NCBI GenBank assembly: GCA_010405405.1
Contig: MU004238.1
Location: 1,688,374-1,752,373 of the forward strand
DNA: 64,000 nt
Direction: 5' to 3'
Origin: Microthyrium microscopicum
Taxonomy: Eukaryota > Ascomycota > Dothideomycetes > Microthyriales > Microthyriaceae
Shown: positions 37,001 to 48,790 of the stretch, piece after piece
Numbering within the stretch: position 1 is the stretch's first letter
Layout: each line of letters opens with the position of its first letter
Position numbers and translations under genes: made by a program
Notes under the pieces: generated by a model
Databases searched by the model: none
The model's input: only the letters and a program-made list of their open reading frames with translations
Told to the model about the DNA's origin: nothing

Positions 37001-38566
37001 TTAGCGCCGGCAGTGTTCTGATTGCCTCTTGGGTTGAAGTTTTGTGACGATCCAGGAGAGCTAGCAGCTGGGCCGAAAGGATCCGACTCTACTGGTCTAT
37101 TCAGAGGAGCAGACTCGCCAGTGTTTTGCTCCTTGACCGGTGCACCTGGCGATGATGTAAGTGCATCTAACCCAAACAAGTCTTCGGCGTGTGACTTTGG
37201 AGGCGCTGGAGCTGGAATAGGTGCTTGCTGAGGTGCGGCAGGATAGGGAAGTCCAGTAGACTGCGGCACCACCTGTCTCATGCTTGGGGGAATCAGATTT
37301 GGAGGCAGCTCAGTTGGCAGGTCAGATTGTTGCTTGCCACGTTGGTTGCGAATCAAATACATTGCAACTGCAAATTCGTCGCGGTTGAGCTGGTCAAGTC
37401 GACGGATATTGGCTAGATCCCAAATAGCGGCAAGAACTTCAGACGGCAATCCAGAGTCCGAGAAGAACTGAACTGCCTGTTCTCCAGAGATATGATTCTG
37501 TCGTAGCGTATCGACCTTGTCAAAGAGTTCATCATACGATGTTTTTTCTCGGGGACCGATGGCCCACTCGGCAGCTGGGGGAGGCTGAGAAGCGAACGGC
37601 CGTGGCTGTTGACCCGACCGCATGGAATTAGAGCCACTGGCTTGTCTAGGAATCTGCTGGAACTCTCCAGGACGCGCCAAAGGTGACCGAACAGGGGCGT
37701 TTCCTGGTCGTCGAGAGGCGGCTTCATACAGCCCAGGAGGTATTGTCGGAGGAAGTTGGGTTAGTGTCTTCGCTTTGTACGAGGCCAAAAGATGCATGGC
37801 GATTATAAATTCAGTCAAGTTCAGAGACCCTCGTTGTTCTGTGTCCACCAGATTCCATATTTGAGCTAGAATCTCACCGGGCAAGCCGGAAAGTTCAAAG
37901 GATGTACGCGCAATGTCTCCTGGCAACAGTCCATTTTGTGCGCCAGCCCGGTCAAACAGTCGCATATATTCTTGAATTCGATCTGGTGTAAGAGGAGGCA
38001 CACGAATGGGTCCGCTATGCTGGGATGTAATGGCAGCCGGGGGAGGGAAGCTAGCGCCACCTGTTGGCTGCATATTGATGCCATCAAATTTGGGTAGAGG
38101 ACCAGGACTCAAGGCTATTTCCGGTCTTAGAGTGATGCCGGGACTGGCTTGATATTGGCCAACTAATCGCATGGCCTTTGCAAAGTCTTCCTGGACAAGA
38201 AATCCGCGGTTTTCAGTATCAGCCATAGCCCAGATCTGTTACCGCATGTCAGTATTCCCGTGTGTGATATCCAGTATATCTCGAGTCTCGACATACTTCT
38301 GAAAGGACTTGCTCGTTCAATCTTGAGCGCTGAAACATGCGAACTGCTGCTTCGCCAGTAACTATTCCTGATCCTTCGGTGTCACATTCGCGGAATAGGC
38401 GGCCAAATAGTTGACGCTCATCGGGGGTATAGTTTTGCTTGGAATTTGGCAGGCTGCCGGCTGCAGGAGAACGGAGTTAGCTTAGGATCTAGCGGAAGCA
38501 AAGCATGCAGCTTGAAGTAGGTAGCAGAAACGGAGAGAACGTACATTTAGATAGAGGATCAGCCAT
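34076..38566 (-). CDS. ede1: Ede1-like EH-domain endocytic scaffold
   Basis: Early-arriving scaffold of clathrin-mediated endocytosis (yeast Ede1, mammalian Eps15). Four exons (38545-38566, 38297-38460, 34165-38235, 34076-34105) join to 1428 aa. Both end exons are tiny: 22 nt with the start and 30 nt coding the last ten residues. Three EH domains lie in the first 370 residues (blocks like 'ERQLFGRLFRECDTEGSG', 'LAQIWNLVDTEQRGSL', 'LAAIWDLANIRRLDQLNRDE'). A proline-rich linker follows, then a coiled coil around residues 520-705 and a long Ser/Pro/Asp-rich disordered stretch. A C-terminal UBA domain ('LKRLTSMGHPRPLALNALEK') is completed only by the last exon, 'AADYLASPK'. NPF occurs once ('NPFMRR'). 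Confidence 0.92.
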
Positions 38567-39291
38567 ACTGGCGCTGGAGGGACAAAAACGGGCTTGAAGA
38601 TGACTGGATGTTGCGAAAGGTTGTGAACCTCTTGAAGGTCAGGTAGAAGGCAGCGCAAGCAAATGCAGTCAATGAAGGTTGGTAACACGAGGCCTAAGGC
38701 CTAACAGTATTGGTTTCGGCAGTAGGATGCGCCGGCCGAGGGACTGTTTGGTAAAGTCGAGATTATTGAATGAAGATGAACAAGTTGAGGGTTTTCAGAC
38801 GGGAAGAAAGTGAAGTGAAGATGCGGAAAGAGCAACCAGCCATGCGAGCACAGACCAGGCAGCTTCGACCGTAGAGAGGGAAAGCACGATCCCACAGCGA
38901 CAAGAACTCGGAGGGCAGGCAGGTTGGAAGGCTGGACTCTTTACAACACCAACCAATTACCTGCGAACACAATGCACTCGCCCACTTCAATATCCAATAA
39001 TCTGATGGCTGCACCATGCTCTTTTGAGCTTCTCCATACTCTTCCCCGCTCTGTAAATGCCAGATACTTCAGAGCTGCGTCTTTCTATCAAGTAAAACCA
39101 AGCAGGCAATGCGATCATTATCAACGACAACAGTTTACCATTCTCGTATGAGCCATCTTACACAATCCATCGAGGGCTTCTCAAGGTCTTACTCCCTCAG
39201 TGAGCAATATAGGATCTATAGCCTAGGACTTCAAGTACCTACAGTAGTACGGATTATAGGTTGTTTGTCAAGTGTCAACGATGATAAGTAC
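38567..39291. other. Intergenic, Ede1 upstream region
   Basis: About 725 bp with only short unconvincing frames. It ends at the target-site copy AAGTAC of the MITE. Confidence 0.5.
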
Positions 39292-39504
39292 CAACGGCAT
39301 GGCAAAATAAATGGCGTACTCCCATCAACTCTGATGGCGCCCAGAGGCTACGGTCTGTTATTAAGTGCTTTATCTGCCATAAAGGGCGTTCGGATTGGGA
39401 GTATTTATCAGATACGATGGGAATTAAAGCGCCTTTTGGTTAGCAGCGCTGGTGGTAGCCATCAGAGTTGATGGGAGTACGCCATTTATTTTGCCATGCC
39501 GTTG
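39292..39504. mobile_element. MITE, 213 bp with 47-bp perfect inverted repeats
   Basis: The arms 39292-39338 and 39458-39504 are exact reverse complements over 47 bp, beginning CAACGGCATGGCAAAATAAA. The direct repeat AAGTAC flanks the element (39286-39291 and 39505-39510), a likely target duplication. The loop of about 120 bp has no coding capacity. Arms without a mismatch suggest recent insertion, and it is not RIP-mutated. A degraded relative lies at 61754-61970. The transposase family is unknown to me. Confidence 0.85.
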
Positions 39505-39665
39505 AAGTACCATCTCTCGCCCATCATTTTCAACAGTGGAATATCACAGCTCGCCTAAAATTCGCCATACAGTTAGAGTATACAAGATTTGTTCTAAAGG
39601 CTTAAAACTGATGTCTCTCATAGACTTATACTACTATTATCTCTAAGATTGTTATTACCTGAATG

Positions 39666-40411
39666 TCAAGGCGCAGAAACCCTTCGATGGTTCGTACCAC
39701 TCTTCATGTTCCCCAGCGCCAATATCAAAACTCTGCAGAAATTCACAATATCACTATCACCCTCGGATTCAAGCCCTTTCAAGATCTCCACATGGCGCTG
39801 ACTTAAAGAGGTTGTAAACCAACGACAAAAACCTTCTTCTTCAATCACACCACATCGTAATGCCTCCAGAGCAACTTTAACCAAGTCTTGGATGTTCCGT
39901 GTCGGTTCATGGAGGTTACGAAGTATAATGACACATAGATCTTTGAGCCTAATGACTTGAGGTTAGTCATGGCCAGCAAAGCAGGAGGTACTACCACAAG
40001 TTTGAAGAACTTACGCCAATGATAAAGCCAACTTGTATAGCCGGATGAAGAACACAGCGTCGTGTTTTTCGGACAGTAGAACGAATGCGCTATCGTCGTA
40101 TGCGTGCTTTAAATAGTCAATCACCACTTCTACGATATCTCCTTCGCTGTTTAATGTCAAAGTCCCGGGTCCGTTCCTCGTCAAGCCTTCAGGTATCGTA
40201 TCGGGGTTTTCAAGATAACCTTCTAGAACAGGAGATATGTTTAAGACGTTTTGAGGAACAGTAAATAGTGTTCTGCTTTCTGGATTCGCCCAGGGACAAG
40301 CAAATACTGGTATTGATCTGGAAGTAACAAGTTAGCAATAGTATTGAAGACAGACCCAAGTTTCTAAACTTACTCTTCAATATATAAGTGAGCAGCTGCA
40401 TTTCCCATCAT
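39666..40411 (-). CDS. Possible BTB/POZ-like protein, start uncertain
   Basis: Three exons (40374-40411, 40015-40317, 39666-39948), with introns of 56 and 66 bp, keep frame and give 207 aa from the double ATG. The middle exon has the shape of a fungal BTB domain: a short hydrophobic strand 'PVFACPW', then 'VLNISPVLEGYL', an acidic/Pro stretch, 'EVVIDYLKHAYDD' and helical 'FFIRLYKLALSL'. The last exon is a helical BACK-like segment. In-frame coding ('RYQYFDISPILTD') continues upstream of the chosen ATG to a stop without another ATG, so an unseen 5' exon is likely. The function, perhaps as a protein-interaction module, is inferred only. Confidence 0.45.
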
Positions 40412-41240
40412 GTCAGTAAGGATTGGGGAGATATCGAAGTATTGGTAGCGATTCTCTTGAAATAAAATTGTTTGTAATGATTATGGTGTCGTAAGATAAA
40501 GATACAAATTGATCAGAACTACATAATCATTAATGGTTTATATGCTCCTCAATTTTGATATTGGAGCTACCCCGTCGATATCCAAGCCACGATGACTTCT
40601 TGAAACCAGCGATAAATCGGCGCTTAGATTGTTGAAGTGATGGTAATGCTGAAACTTCCCTGCTAATGTGGTCAATACCTAGGTAGGTACCATTGGTTAC
40701 ATTTGGGCGGCACAACAAAACAGTGATAAGAACGAGAGATCCAAGCCTCGACTGCGAGGCTGGTACTGTATTAGCCTATAAGTTCCCAGTATTTTCCTCG
40801 AAGGATTAGGAACTGGCAAAGGGACTTATCTGTCAAACCACTTTGATAACCCAACAACACCCTGGAACTGGCATATCTGCACTGCCACATTGGAGCACTT
40901 GCAACCGAGCTTACCAAACCATGATCTGGTGAGAAGAAGTAGTTGAAACAATCTGAAGCCGCTCGATTGAAGATGGCGCTAGCTTTTCCTAGCCACGATC
41001 CCATCAGATGATACTGTAACCCAACAAGCGTTGATTATATCGCATTATTCTACATTTATAGAACAGGCCGATCAGGAGGAGTGTTTGAGATTATAACTAC
41101 AGCCGCCGATAGAGAGTTGGAAGCACCGTCATATCCGTACTTAGTGGAGAGTATCGTCCCATGGATTCCATATCCATAATGCACGCATTGCAACCATAAC
41201 CGCAAAATACAACGCCACGCAATGCAAATCATCTTAATCC
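40412..41240. other. Intergenic, possible missing 5' exon of the BTB-like gene
   Basis: About 830 bp. Minus-strand frames at 40530-40718 and 40771-41004 start and stop cleanly but match nothing I know, and I could not splice them convincingly to the neighbour. Confidence 0.4.
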
Positions 41241-42134
41241 TTAGGACCTTCTCTGTCCATGGCCATTACCATCTCTATCCCTGTTATCACTATCACAAAT
41301 CGCCAGCTCAGGAACCTCCTCTTTCTTCCCCCAAGCCTTGCCCAACAACCAATCCGTCACACTGATCACTCTCGCCGTCTCCCAATTATTACGTTCTTCG
41401 ACATGCTCGATAGTATGGCTACTGATGCGTCCTTCACCGTCAAATTCGAATATAAAAAGCCCGTGGAACTCATGCTGTTCCGCGTACGCTTTGCTTTGCC
41501 CACGGCCTAGGATTGCAATCATCTTCTTAATCTGTTCTGTGACATCGCCGCGTGTCTTGACACAGGTTTTCCATCGCACTACTAACTTCTCGCTCCCTTC
41601 TTTGCCATGGCGCATCATGCGCTCGGAGAGAATTATTAGTTTGACATTGCCTAGGACTGGCATACGACCCCAGGCTACTGGCGATGTCCATAGCGCTGCT
41701 GTGTATGCGATGCGTCCGGTGACGCTCGGCAGATGTGGGTGTGTTGAGGGAAAAAGGCGCAAAGTGATTTGAGGGGAGAGTATGTCCTGAGGTAAGGGGG
41801 TAGCGAGGAGGGTCGGTAAGCGTTCGTGAAGAGTTCGAATGGCTAGAAGTCACACTAATCAGCTTCGAAACCTTCCTCTCATAACTAGAGCGGAGAACGT
41901 ACTTTTGCCTAGCTTTAGCTTGCGCTCATCTACAGGTTTATGATCCGGCGCGAACTTGTGTACAGACGAACTGCTGAACCAAACGTTCGAAGCGTACTCG
42001 CCATGATCTCTCACGTTAGCCAGATATCGCTTCGAGGTGGTTTGAGGTAGTAGGCGGACAATGCTGGCTGGACAAGGCCGGGTGGCAGAATAAAGCTGTC
42101 CGCGGAGACTACTACAAGTTGCGAGTCTCCGCAT
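41241..42134 (-). CDS. Conserved fungal mitochondrial protein of unknown function
   Basis: Two exons (41903-42134 and 41241-41842, 60-bp intron) give 277 aa. The N-terminus, MRRLATCSSLRGQLYSATR, is Arg/Ser-rich, lacks acidic residues and looks like a mitochondrial targeting peptide. The body has 'KTIRTLHERLPTLL', 'DILSPQITLRLFPSTHPHLP', 'GRIAYTAALWTSPVAWGR' and 'GLFIFEFDGEGRISSHTIEH'. The last part resembles the beta-sheet core of NTF2-like folds. I recognise it as a family widely kept in ascomycetes but know no assigned role. The tail is hydrophilic (DNRDRDGNGHGQ). Confidence 0.7.
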
Positions 42135-42606
42135 CAGCTCGGTTGGAGCAGAGACATCGATAGCTCGACAAAGAACCGAGAGATCAATAGAAGTCTGGAG
42201 CTGTATTGATTATGAGTGATGTTTGGAAGAAATCTCAAGAGTCATCCGATCGATTGGACTATCAAACAACTTTTGAAGGACTCAAATCCGGTCTGAACCA
42301 GGCCTTAGTAAGAGTGAGGTCATTGGCTATAACTTGCTGCAAGGCTAGCTGCAAACGCTAGTCTCTATTCTGTCTAGCGTATATTTATGTTGACAATACT
42401 CGCGTTTGCGTCTACTAGGTATGTTTAGATTTTCGATATGTCGATTAAAGATTATCTTAAACAAGTCTCCATATGATCGCTTAGTAGCAGCTCTCTTGAG
42501 ATCAAACCACCCTGAACGCCATCAAAGATGTTGTCCTCCTGCATTGCCTGCCTTCAGCCGAGAGTCTAACAAATCAAAAGTGATCATACAATTTGAATAG
42601 CAATGA
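42135..42606. other. Intergenic
   Basis: About 470 bp between two minus-strand genes; no feature seen. Confidence 0.5.
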
Positions 42607-44524
42607 TTACACCTTCTCGCTAACATCATGTTTCTCTTGACCGGCTGTGCGTTCGGTGGGAGGTGTAGCCGGTCCACTCTCCTCGTCTGGAAATCGAATG
42701 CTTCTGTTCCAAAAGGCATTTCCAGTCTCCAAGTTCGGGTTACGCCCAGTGACATTTCCTTCCTCTGGAGTTCCGGTGCCGTTTTTAGGACTATGAGCGC
42801 TTGCGCTGTCTCCTAGATGGGCCGGTATGGGAGTACCAATTTTCCATCCACGTGGAGGTGTGGGCACACGAGATGTTCCACCATGTGGCGAACCGCTGGT
42901 TCCGGTTCCGTCGGTACCAGCAGGACGATTTCGCTCAAAGTCAAGGTTTGTTTCGGACATTTCTGAGATGGCCCTCGAGAGCGTACGCGGGATGTAGAAA
43001 CCAAGTTTGCCTAATGGGATTGACAGGCCATGGACGAACTGCTATGGTCAGCGGTTTGATGGGAAAGTTATTGATGGGTATACATACCACGCTACAAACC
43101 ACAGAGAACCAGATAACGATTCGTAGAATCTCTTCTAGCCTTCTGGCATCATCTCTCTCTTCACCTTCATACTGAATATTCTTCCTCAGCCAATCTATTG
43201 TGACGTAGAGATAGAACAGTGCAGACACCCCGATTGGACCGAAAAACCCAACGAACATAGCCTGGCGAATGTGTTCGATTTGATGAATTCTTTTGTGCAT
43301 CAGTAGGACAACCGGAGGTCGTCGAAACAGTAATATCATGATACCAAGAGGGACCAAACGATATAATGGAATGACAGAATTATGAGCGAACTCATACCAA
43401 GGTGCGGTAGCTCCAATCCAGATGAAGAATGCGACGTTGAGAAGCATGTCAATCGTCGGCTGCAGTGAGTCGTCCTCAGTCTCTACTCGAAACCAGTCAC
43501 TACAATTGTCAGTAAAGTCTACCTAGAGAAGCAATCGATGAGCTTACTCCCATGTAAAGGTGTTGCCAGCAATGAAACAAGCCAGAACATCATCGGTGCC
43601 TATCATACCAGCAGTGCCCACGATGAATAGCTAGAGCAGGGTCAGTCGAGGTTCTCCTACTAAGAAGCTATCGAACTTACCGCTACTGCAATTGCAAACA
43701 CCAAGAAACTTTCACGATCTACATATTTGTTCTTCTCGGCCCAGTGAAGTAGCTCTTTGGCAAGCCAGCCCACTACAGCCCCGTATATGATCCCTAACAG
43801 AATCTCGTATACCCAAATTTCGTACATCCACATCCCAATCGCCGTGCCGGCATTTCCATGTGAGCCTCTACCACCTTCCAGAACGAACTTGATGAGATAA
43901 AGCGCAAAGAATAGAAATGGATAGCCTAGTCCGTCATTGGCTCCACTTTCCGCAATGATGATGCGCTGCAGTTCCCGAGGAATGTTCTTGTCTGCGAACT
44001 TGCCCTTGACGATGTTGTTGGCAAGTACGGGGTCGGTGGGCGTGATACATGCCCCGACTGCCATGGCATACAGAATTGTCAGGTTTGGTACCATTGCCCA
44101 AATCAGAAAGCTTGATAGTAGCCACATGCCAATCATGCCAGGGCCTAGAAGGTAGGCGAGTGATCGCCATTCGAGCTGCAAGTATTTACTAGGCAGTTGA
44201 ACGCCGGCGATGAAAAGCTGAATTCCCAGAACTAGGCGAGAGAAGTCGAGCGTAATCGTATTGAGTGTCTCTTCGCTGCCCAGAGCATACTCTAATGGGC
44301 GAATGAGATTGGCGGCATGCGGTGAGAATATGACGCCAGCTATGGTTGAGATAACTGTACGGAAGATTAGTGAATTATAATTCAGGTAGGAAGTTCTAAT
44401 ACTCACGGGTTTCAGAGAGGTAAAACTTCTCTTTGAACAAGAACGATATCAAGCCAAAGAGCGCAATGAATGCTCCCAGGGTGGCGCAGACAATGTTGAA
44501 ACTGACAACAGCAAGAGTTGGCAT
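42607..44524 (-). CDS. nha1: Plasma-membrane Na+/H+ (K+/H+) antiporter, CPA1 / Nha1-Sod2 type
   Basis: Exchanges cytosolic Na+ or K+ for protons across the plasma membrane. Five exons (44407-44524, 43681-44354, 43548-43630, 43088-43499, 42607-43041) join in frame to 573 aa. About 12 membrane helices are visible. Key blocks are 'ACITPTDPVLANNIVKGKFA', 'IIIAESGANDGLGYPFLFF' (the paired acidic ion-binding region), 'GTAGMIGTDDVLACFIAGN' and 'FVHGLSIPLGKLGFYIPRTL'. The cytosolic tail of about 130 aa is hydrophilic and shorter than in Saccharomyces Nha1. The third exon (83 nt) codes the 'GTDDV' loop and is absent from any single open frame, so splicing is needed. Confidence 0.9.
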
Positions 44525-45664
44525 ATTGGTGACAAGATTGAGACAAAGAGTAGCTAGTCGACACCCAGACACGAGCCTGGATAAGTAATTACTGTTATTG
44601 AATCATGTGGATAATTGAGATATTGTTCATCAGCACTTCTCATCGACGTGGAGTTTGGCGGAAGTAGAGGGACTGCGATCACTGATCTTTCACCTCAGTC
44701 GTGACTTTTGAGCTACCAGGACGGGGTACGACAATAAGCTGAAAATGCAAGATGGAAGAGGCAAGTTAAGGCGATTTTGGTGTCAAAAGCCAAAATCTGG
44801 GGAGAAAAGAAGAAGAGAGGATTACACAGGACGCGATTGGGGCTCAAGAAGCTTTAAGGCGTGAATTTGGTTGGTGATCAGCAGGGATGCGCCGGATAGC
44901 AACCATTACGACAGAAAACCAAGACTAACTTTTCTTTCTGTCCCTCTCTCGGATACTTTTCCGACTTAACCAGCGGATACTTACCAGACCTGTGCCCTGC
45001 CTTGAGTCCCCGGGTCCAGTTTTCAAGTTTTGAAGTACTCTAAAAGACGCAATCATTGACTCAGTCTTCGCGTTTCATTTGGTGATGAGCAAGTCCTTCC
45101 ACCTCGCGCAAACACAAACCTTTAGGCAAAGGATCTTATCTCAAGAGATGGGAAAGAGACATATTGCCAAGGTCAGCCAAGGCAGCCAAGCTACTCTATA
45201 GATCATGTTGAGGCAAACAATGGACTCATCAACGCTACGATTATCTAGAGCACTTGTCAACTGTAAGTATTCTCTACGCAATCGTGAACTTACACCACTT
45301 CAGCCAACTGTTTTTCGTTACCGAGTACACCAAGAGATCATTGTTTGATTTGGCTTCAGCCTTAAGCTGATTCATGAAAATTGTCAAACTCTATCAAATT
45401 CCAAACGATTGCTAAATTACATTGTATGATGCTCTCCACCCGACTTTGGTACTCCGTCGACCTCCAAAGAAAAGTCAGATCCTCTCAATCCTTTCGATTG
45501 TTCGGATGAAAACTGCACTTCCTTCCATGAGCGCTGTTATCGCTGTCGACTATCTTTTTATGAGAGGCTAGACATTCGTAACAGAACTGGTATTCGCAAC
45601 TCGAACCTGTACGAAAGCCACGGGTCAGGATACGTTCTCTCGATTATGACAGCAACGACAAGTG
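44525..45664. other. Intergenic, antiporter promoter
   Basis: About 1.14 kb. A plus-strand ATG at 45205 followed by a GTAAGT donor could encode a 37-aa spliced peptide, but nothing supports it as real. No repeats seen. Confidence 0.45.
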
Positions 45665-48223
45665 CTATGATGTTCCTGAGCATCCAGGAGCATGACGGGA
45701 TCTGTATGGATTGAGGCATCCCCAACAGAATTCATGGCGACATTTGATACCTAATGAGAACAATTAAAGCCATCCCTCAACGCATTTCTGATGGATGAAG
45801 ACAATGTACTAAGGATCATTTCGAAAAGCTGACGTACCATATGAAGGCGAGTTCAAAGACAGCAAGGCGGGAAACTAGAAAAGAGCAGCGAAACAACTTA
45901 CAGGTCATATGAGCACTATCAAAATCAGTAAAGGTTCACTAGTAACAAAGCAGATCATAAACTCACCATCCATCGTTCTTCTCAATAGGCCATGTACATT
46001 TCGGGCACTTCTTTGTGGTCCTCGCTATAGTACGAAGATTAGCCTGTTCTTCTTTAGCTTTCTTCTCAGCTTCTCTCCGAATCTGCTGCCTGGCAGCTTC
46101 CGCTTTTTGTCGTTCTGCCTCTCGTCTAGCCTGTTCCCGGCGATCTCGTTCAAGCCGCGCTTTTCGATCTCGCTCGGCTTGTCGCTGGGCTTCCTCTCGC
46201 TCATCCTGTGCCATAAGAGATTGTGCGAATCTTTGATCAGCTTCCTCTTGCTCTCGTCTTATGCGCTCGACTTCTCTTTGACTTTTCTCATTCTGCTCGT
46301 TTTGTAGCTCTAGTCGACTTTGGAAATTGTCCGGATCTGCAAGAAACTCATCATATTCTTCGCAGGAAAGTGTCTCGTGCCATGGGACCTTGTGGTGAAA
46401 GCAGAACTGTTGTTTGCATCCAATGCATCTGATTATTGGTGAGTTAGTTCCCGATTCATGAATATGCGCTGCACCGCAGGTTGGCAGTGGACAACGGAAC
46501 AGTCCCGGAATCTGATCAATTGTGCTTTCGGTTGCTAGACTGGAGAACCTAAGTTTATAGATTAATGCTTCGTTTGCTGAACTAATTGTTGATATCTATA
46601 CGCACTTCTGAAAAGTGACAGGATCCGAGTATCTTTGAACGTCACTAACTTCCAAAGACTTGGAGCACTCTGGACACTTGATAGACCCTTCGTTGAATAC
46701 CTTGTTCTCCATTTGAGTCTTGATATATGTTTGCAAGCAAGTCAGACACGTAGTTGCTTCATGTTGACAGTCTCTTGTAGGTCTTTGTAACGGAAAGTCG
46801 CCAGGTGGCTTTTCTTCAGCACAAATGACACATTCTCGAATATTAAGTGCCCAGTCTACAAAAGCGTCAATCATGCTAGGAAACGTTAGTGAGGATATGC
46901 ACAAAAATACCACGATTCTGGTGGAAGCATCCAGTTCTTACCCTTCCGTAGCTTTATCTGAACCTTTCTGCCGGTCTGTTGAGAGGAACGGGCTTCCTCT
47001 GCTTGTGTTACTCTTTGGGAAGGTGGATTTTCTCTGGACGTTTTCATTTCCCTGCTCAGCATAAAAATTATCAGCTCTAAATTCTGGTTGAACATGACTC
47101 AACATCTCTCTGGACTCAATATGCTTTGGATGAGAGGATCCAGGTGTTTTTCCTTGGGCCGTGTCCCACGCCTGCTCGTCATATGGTTGCCATAAACTCT
47201 CATCTATTGCGTTCAATACAAATTCACTTGCTTCATAGTCGTGGTTTCTGCTGCTTGTGCTCCCTCGCGGGACAGGTTGGGTGTTGAGGAGGGTCATCAG
47301 TTCTTCCTTGTATAACTCTTGAGCTCTTGATCTTGTTAGTATCTCGTCTTTGAGTCGAGTCCCATAGAATGGCAACTTACAACGCCTGGTCTCCTTCTAG
47401 AGTTGGCGCTGGAGGTGAGGATGCGCAATTATCGGCTAAATCGTTCAGTGTAGGTCTGCGAGGCTTACTAACTGGAGCATAGATGGATGTAGCCAAACCA
47501 CTGGTCTGCTCAACGGGATTCTTCGGTGCATATGGACCTGCCTGCCGACCTGGAGCATATCTAGAGGTTGCCAGCTCATTGCCAGGCCTGAAAGAGAAGT
47601 TCGACGTGACGCTAGGAGGCTCGCGTACTGGAGCGTCTATCAAAGTACTCAATCCATGAGATCGATTGCCATTCTTTCCAGGTACAGCTCTGCTGAGTCT
47701 ACTCCTCGGCGCGTAAATCGAACTAGCCAACCCAAGATCGGGTGCAGAATTGCTCGTGGCACTAACTGGCCTACGCCGAATTTGGCTATGAAAGCCATTT
47801 TGTGGCATTTCGTTTGGAAGAGCGGTATGAACGTCCCAGGAGCCTGGCATCGCAGGTGACGTTCTGATAGGCAAAGGATGTATTTTCGAACTGTACTGGA
47901 AGGGGCTTCGGCCACCACTATAAAGCTGATCAGCATTGTTCCAACACTCCACGATGTATCAGATCCACACTCATTAGCATTTCAAAGAGTAACACTAATG
48001 TCTTGGCTACTACAGCACCTAGTCTGGAGGGCTCATCTCACTGATTTGCTGTCTCAATATCTTCTACTATTGCATCCTCGTAGACTGTGGAAAATGTATG
48101 AGCTCTGCGCGGGTAGTAGGTCTCCCTAGAGCGCTCGTCGTCAACGTAAGGCTGAACATCGTGCTTCTCATCACGGTCGATATTGAACACCTGGCTGACT
48201 TTTTGAGAAAGTCGCCGAAGCAT
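45665..48223 (-). CDS. RBR-type (RING-IBR-RING) E3 ubiquitin ligase
   Basis: E3 ligase that passes ubiquitin through a catalytic Cys in RING2. Seven exons (48042-48223, 47381-47917, 46942-47331, 46606-46875, 45967-46548, 45902-45915, 45665-45750) join in frame to 686 aa. The N-terminal 380 residues are low-complexity with repeated 'SSIYAP/STLIDAP/TSRYAP/TSIYAP' motifs. RING1 starts 'CVICAEEKPPGD'. The IBR has 'FRCPLPTCGAAH' and 'CIGCKQQFCFHH'. A highly charged Arg/Glu/Gln coiled coil of about 90 residues sits between IBR and RING2. RING2 is 'CPKCTWPIEKNDGCAHMTC', with the predicted catalytic Cys before AHM, then 'CRHEFCWGCL'. The 14-nt sixth exon supplies the catalytic-loop residues AHMT, so RING2 depends on this microexon. 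Confidence 0.88.
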
Positions 48224-48790
48224 TCTTGAAACGCAACGGAAAGGTCTACGCAAAGTGAATGTTCGGGTCTTGGTTTCAAAGTAGAAGAAAGTACAAAAGG
48301 CAGATGGACGTGAGGATGTACAACACCAGGCTATGAGGTATATAGCTCCATCTCGGTCATGCCAGGCTGGCTTTCGTATAGCGGGTTGCTACTCGTCGCG
48401 TTAGGTTAGATCAGCCAACTCATCATCAGGCTGAGAACAGACCTGTAATCGAGTTACTATCAATACCTCAAAAATGGAGTTTAGTTTGGCGTAAAGTCAT
48501 GTTAACACTGACGTGCTCCAACCAAAAAGATGATCGTCGAAATGTAACTAAAAACACGTCCTGATTAGGTTGATTTGAATGGACAGACCAAAGGTTCAGC
48601 CGAACCAGTGTCTAGCTAACACTGGTATATGCATGTTGCTAAAGTAGCCAATAAGAGACCCCTTACTACACATGCTTGTTTCTGCAAACATGGCGCCTAC
48701 GTCTCCAAGTAAACAGCGCTATGCAGAAAACCCAATGGCCAAAACGCGAACGAGCTCTTAGGCCTCAATATCATTAGTAACACGCCAGAA
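48224..48790. other. Intergenic
   Basis: About 570 bp upstream of the RBR gene; no feature seen. Confidence 0.5.

Noticed and set aside
38482-39151. Short frames upstream of ede1
   Set aside because: The 38482-38688 frame mainly covers the first ede1 intron; the others show no coding character.
45205-45400. Possible two-exon 37-aa plus-strand peptide
   Set aside because: Splice signals are present, but so short a product without homology is not supportable.
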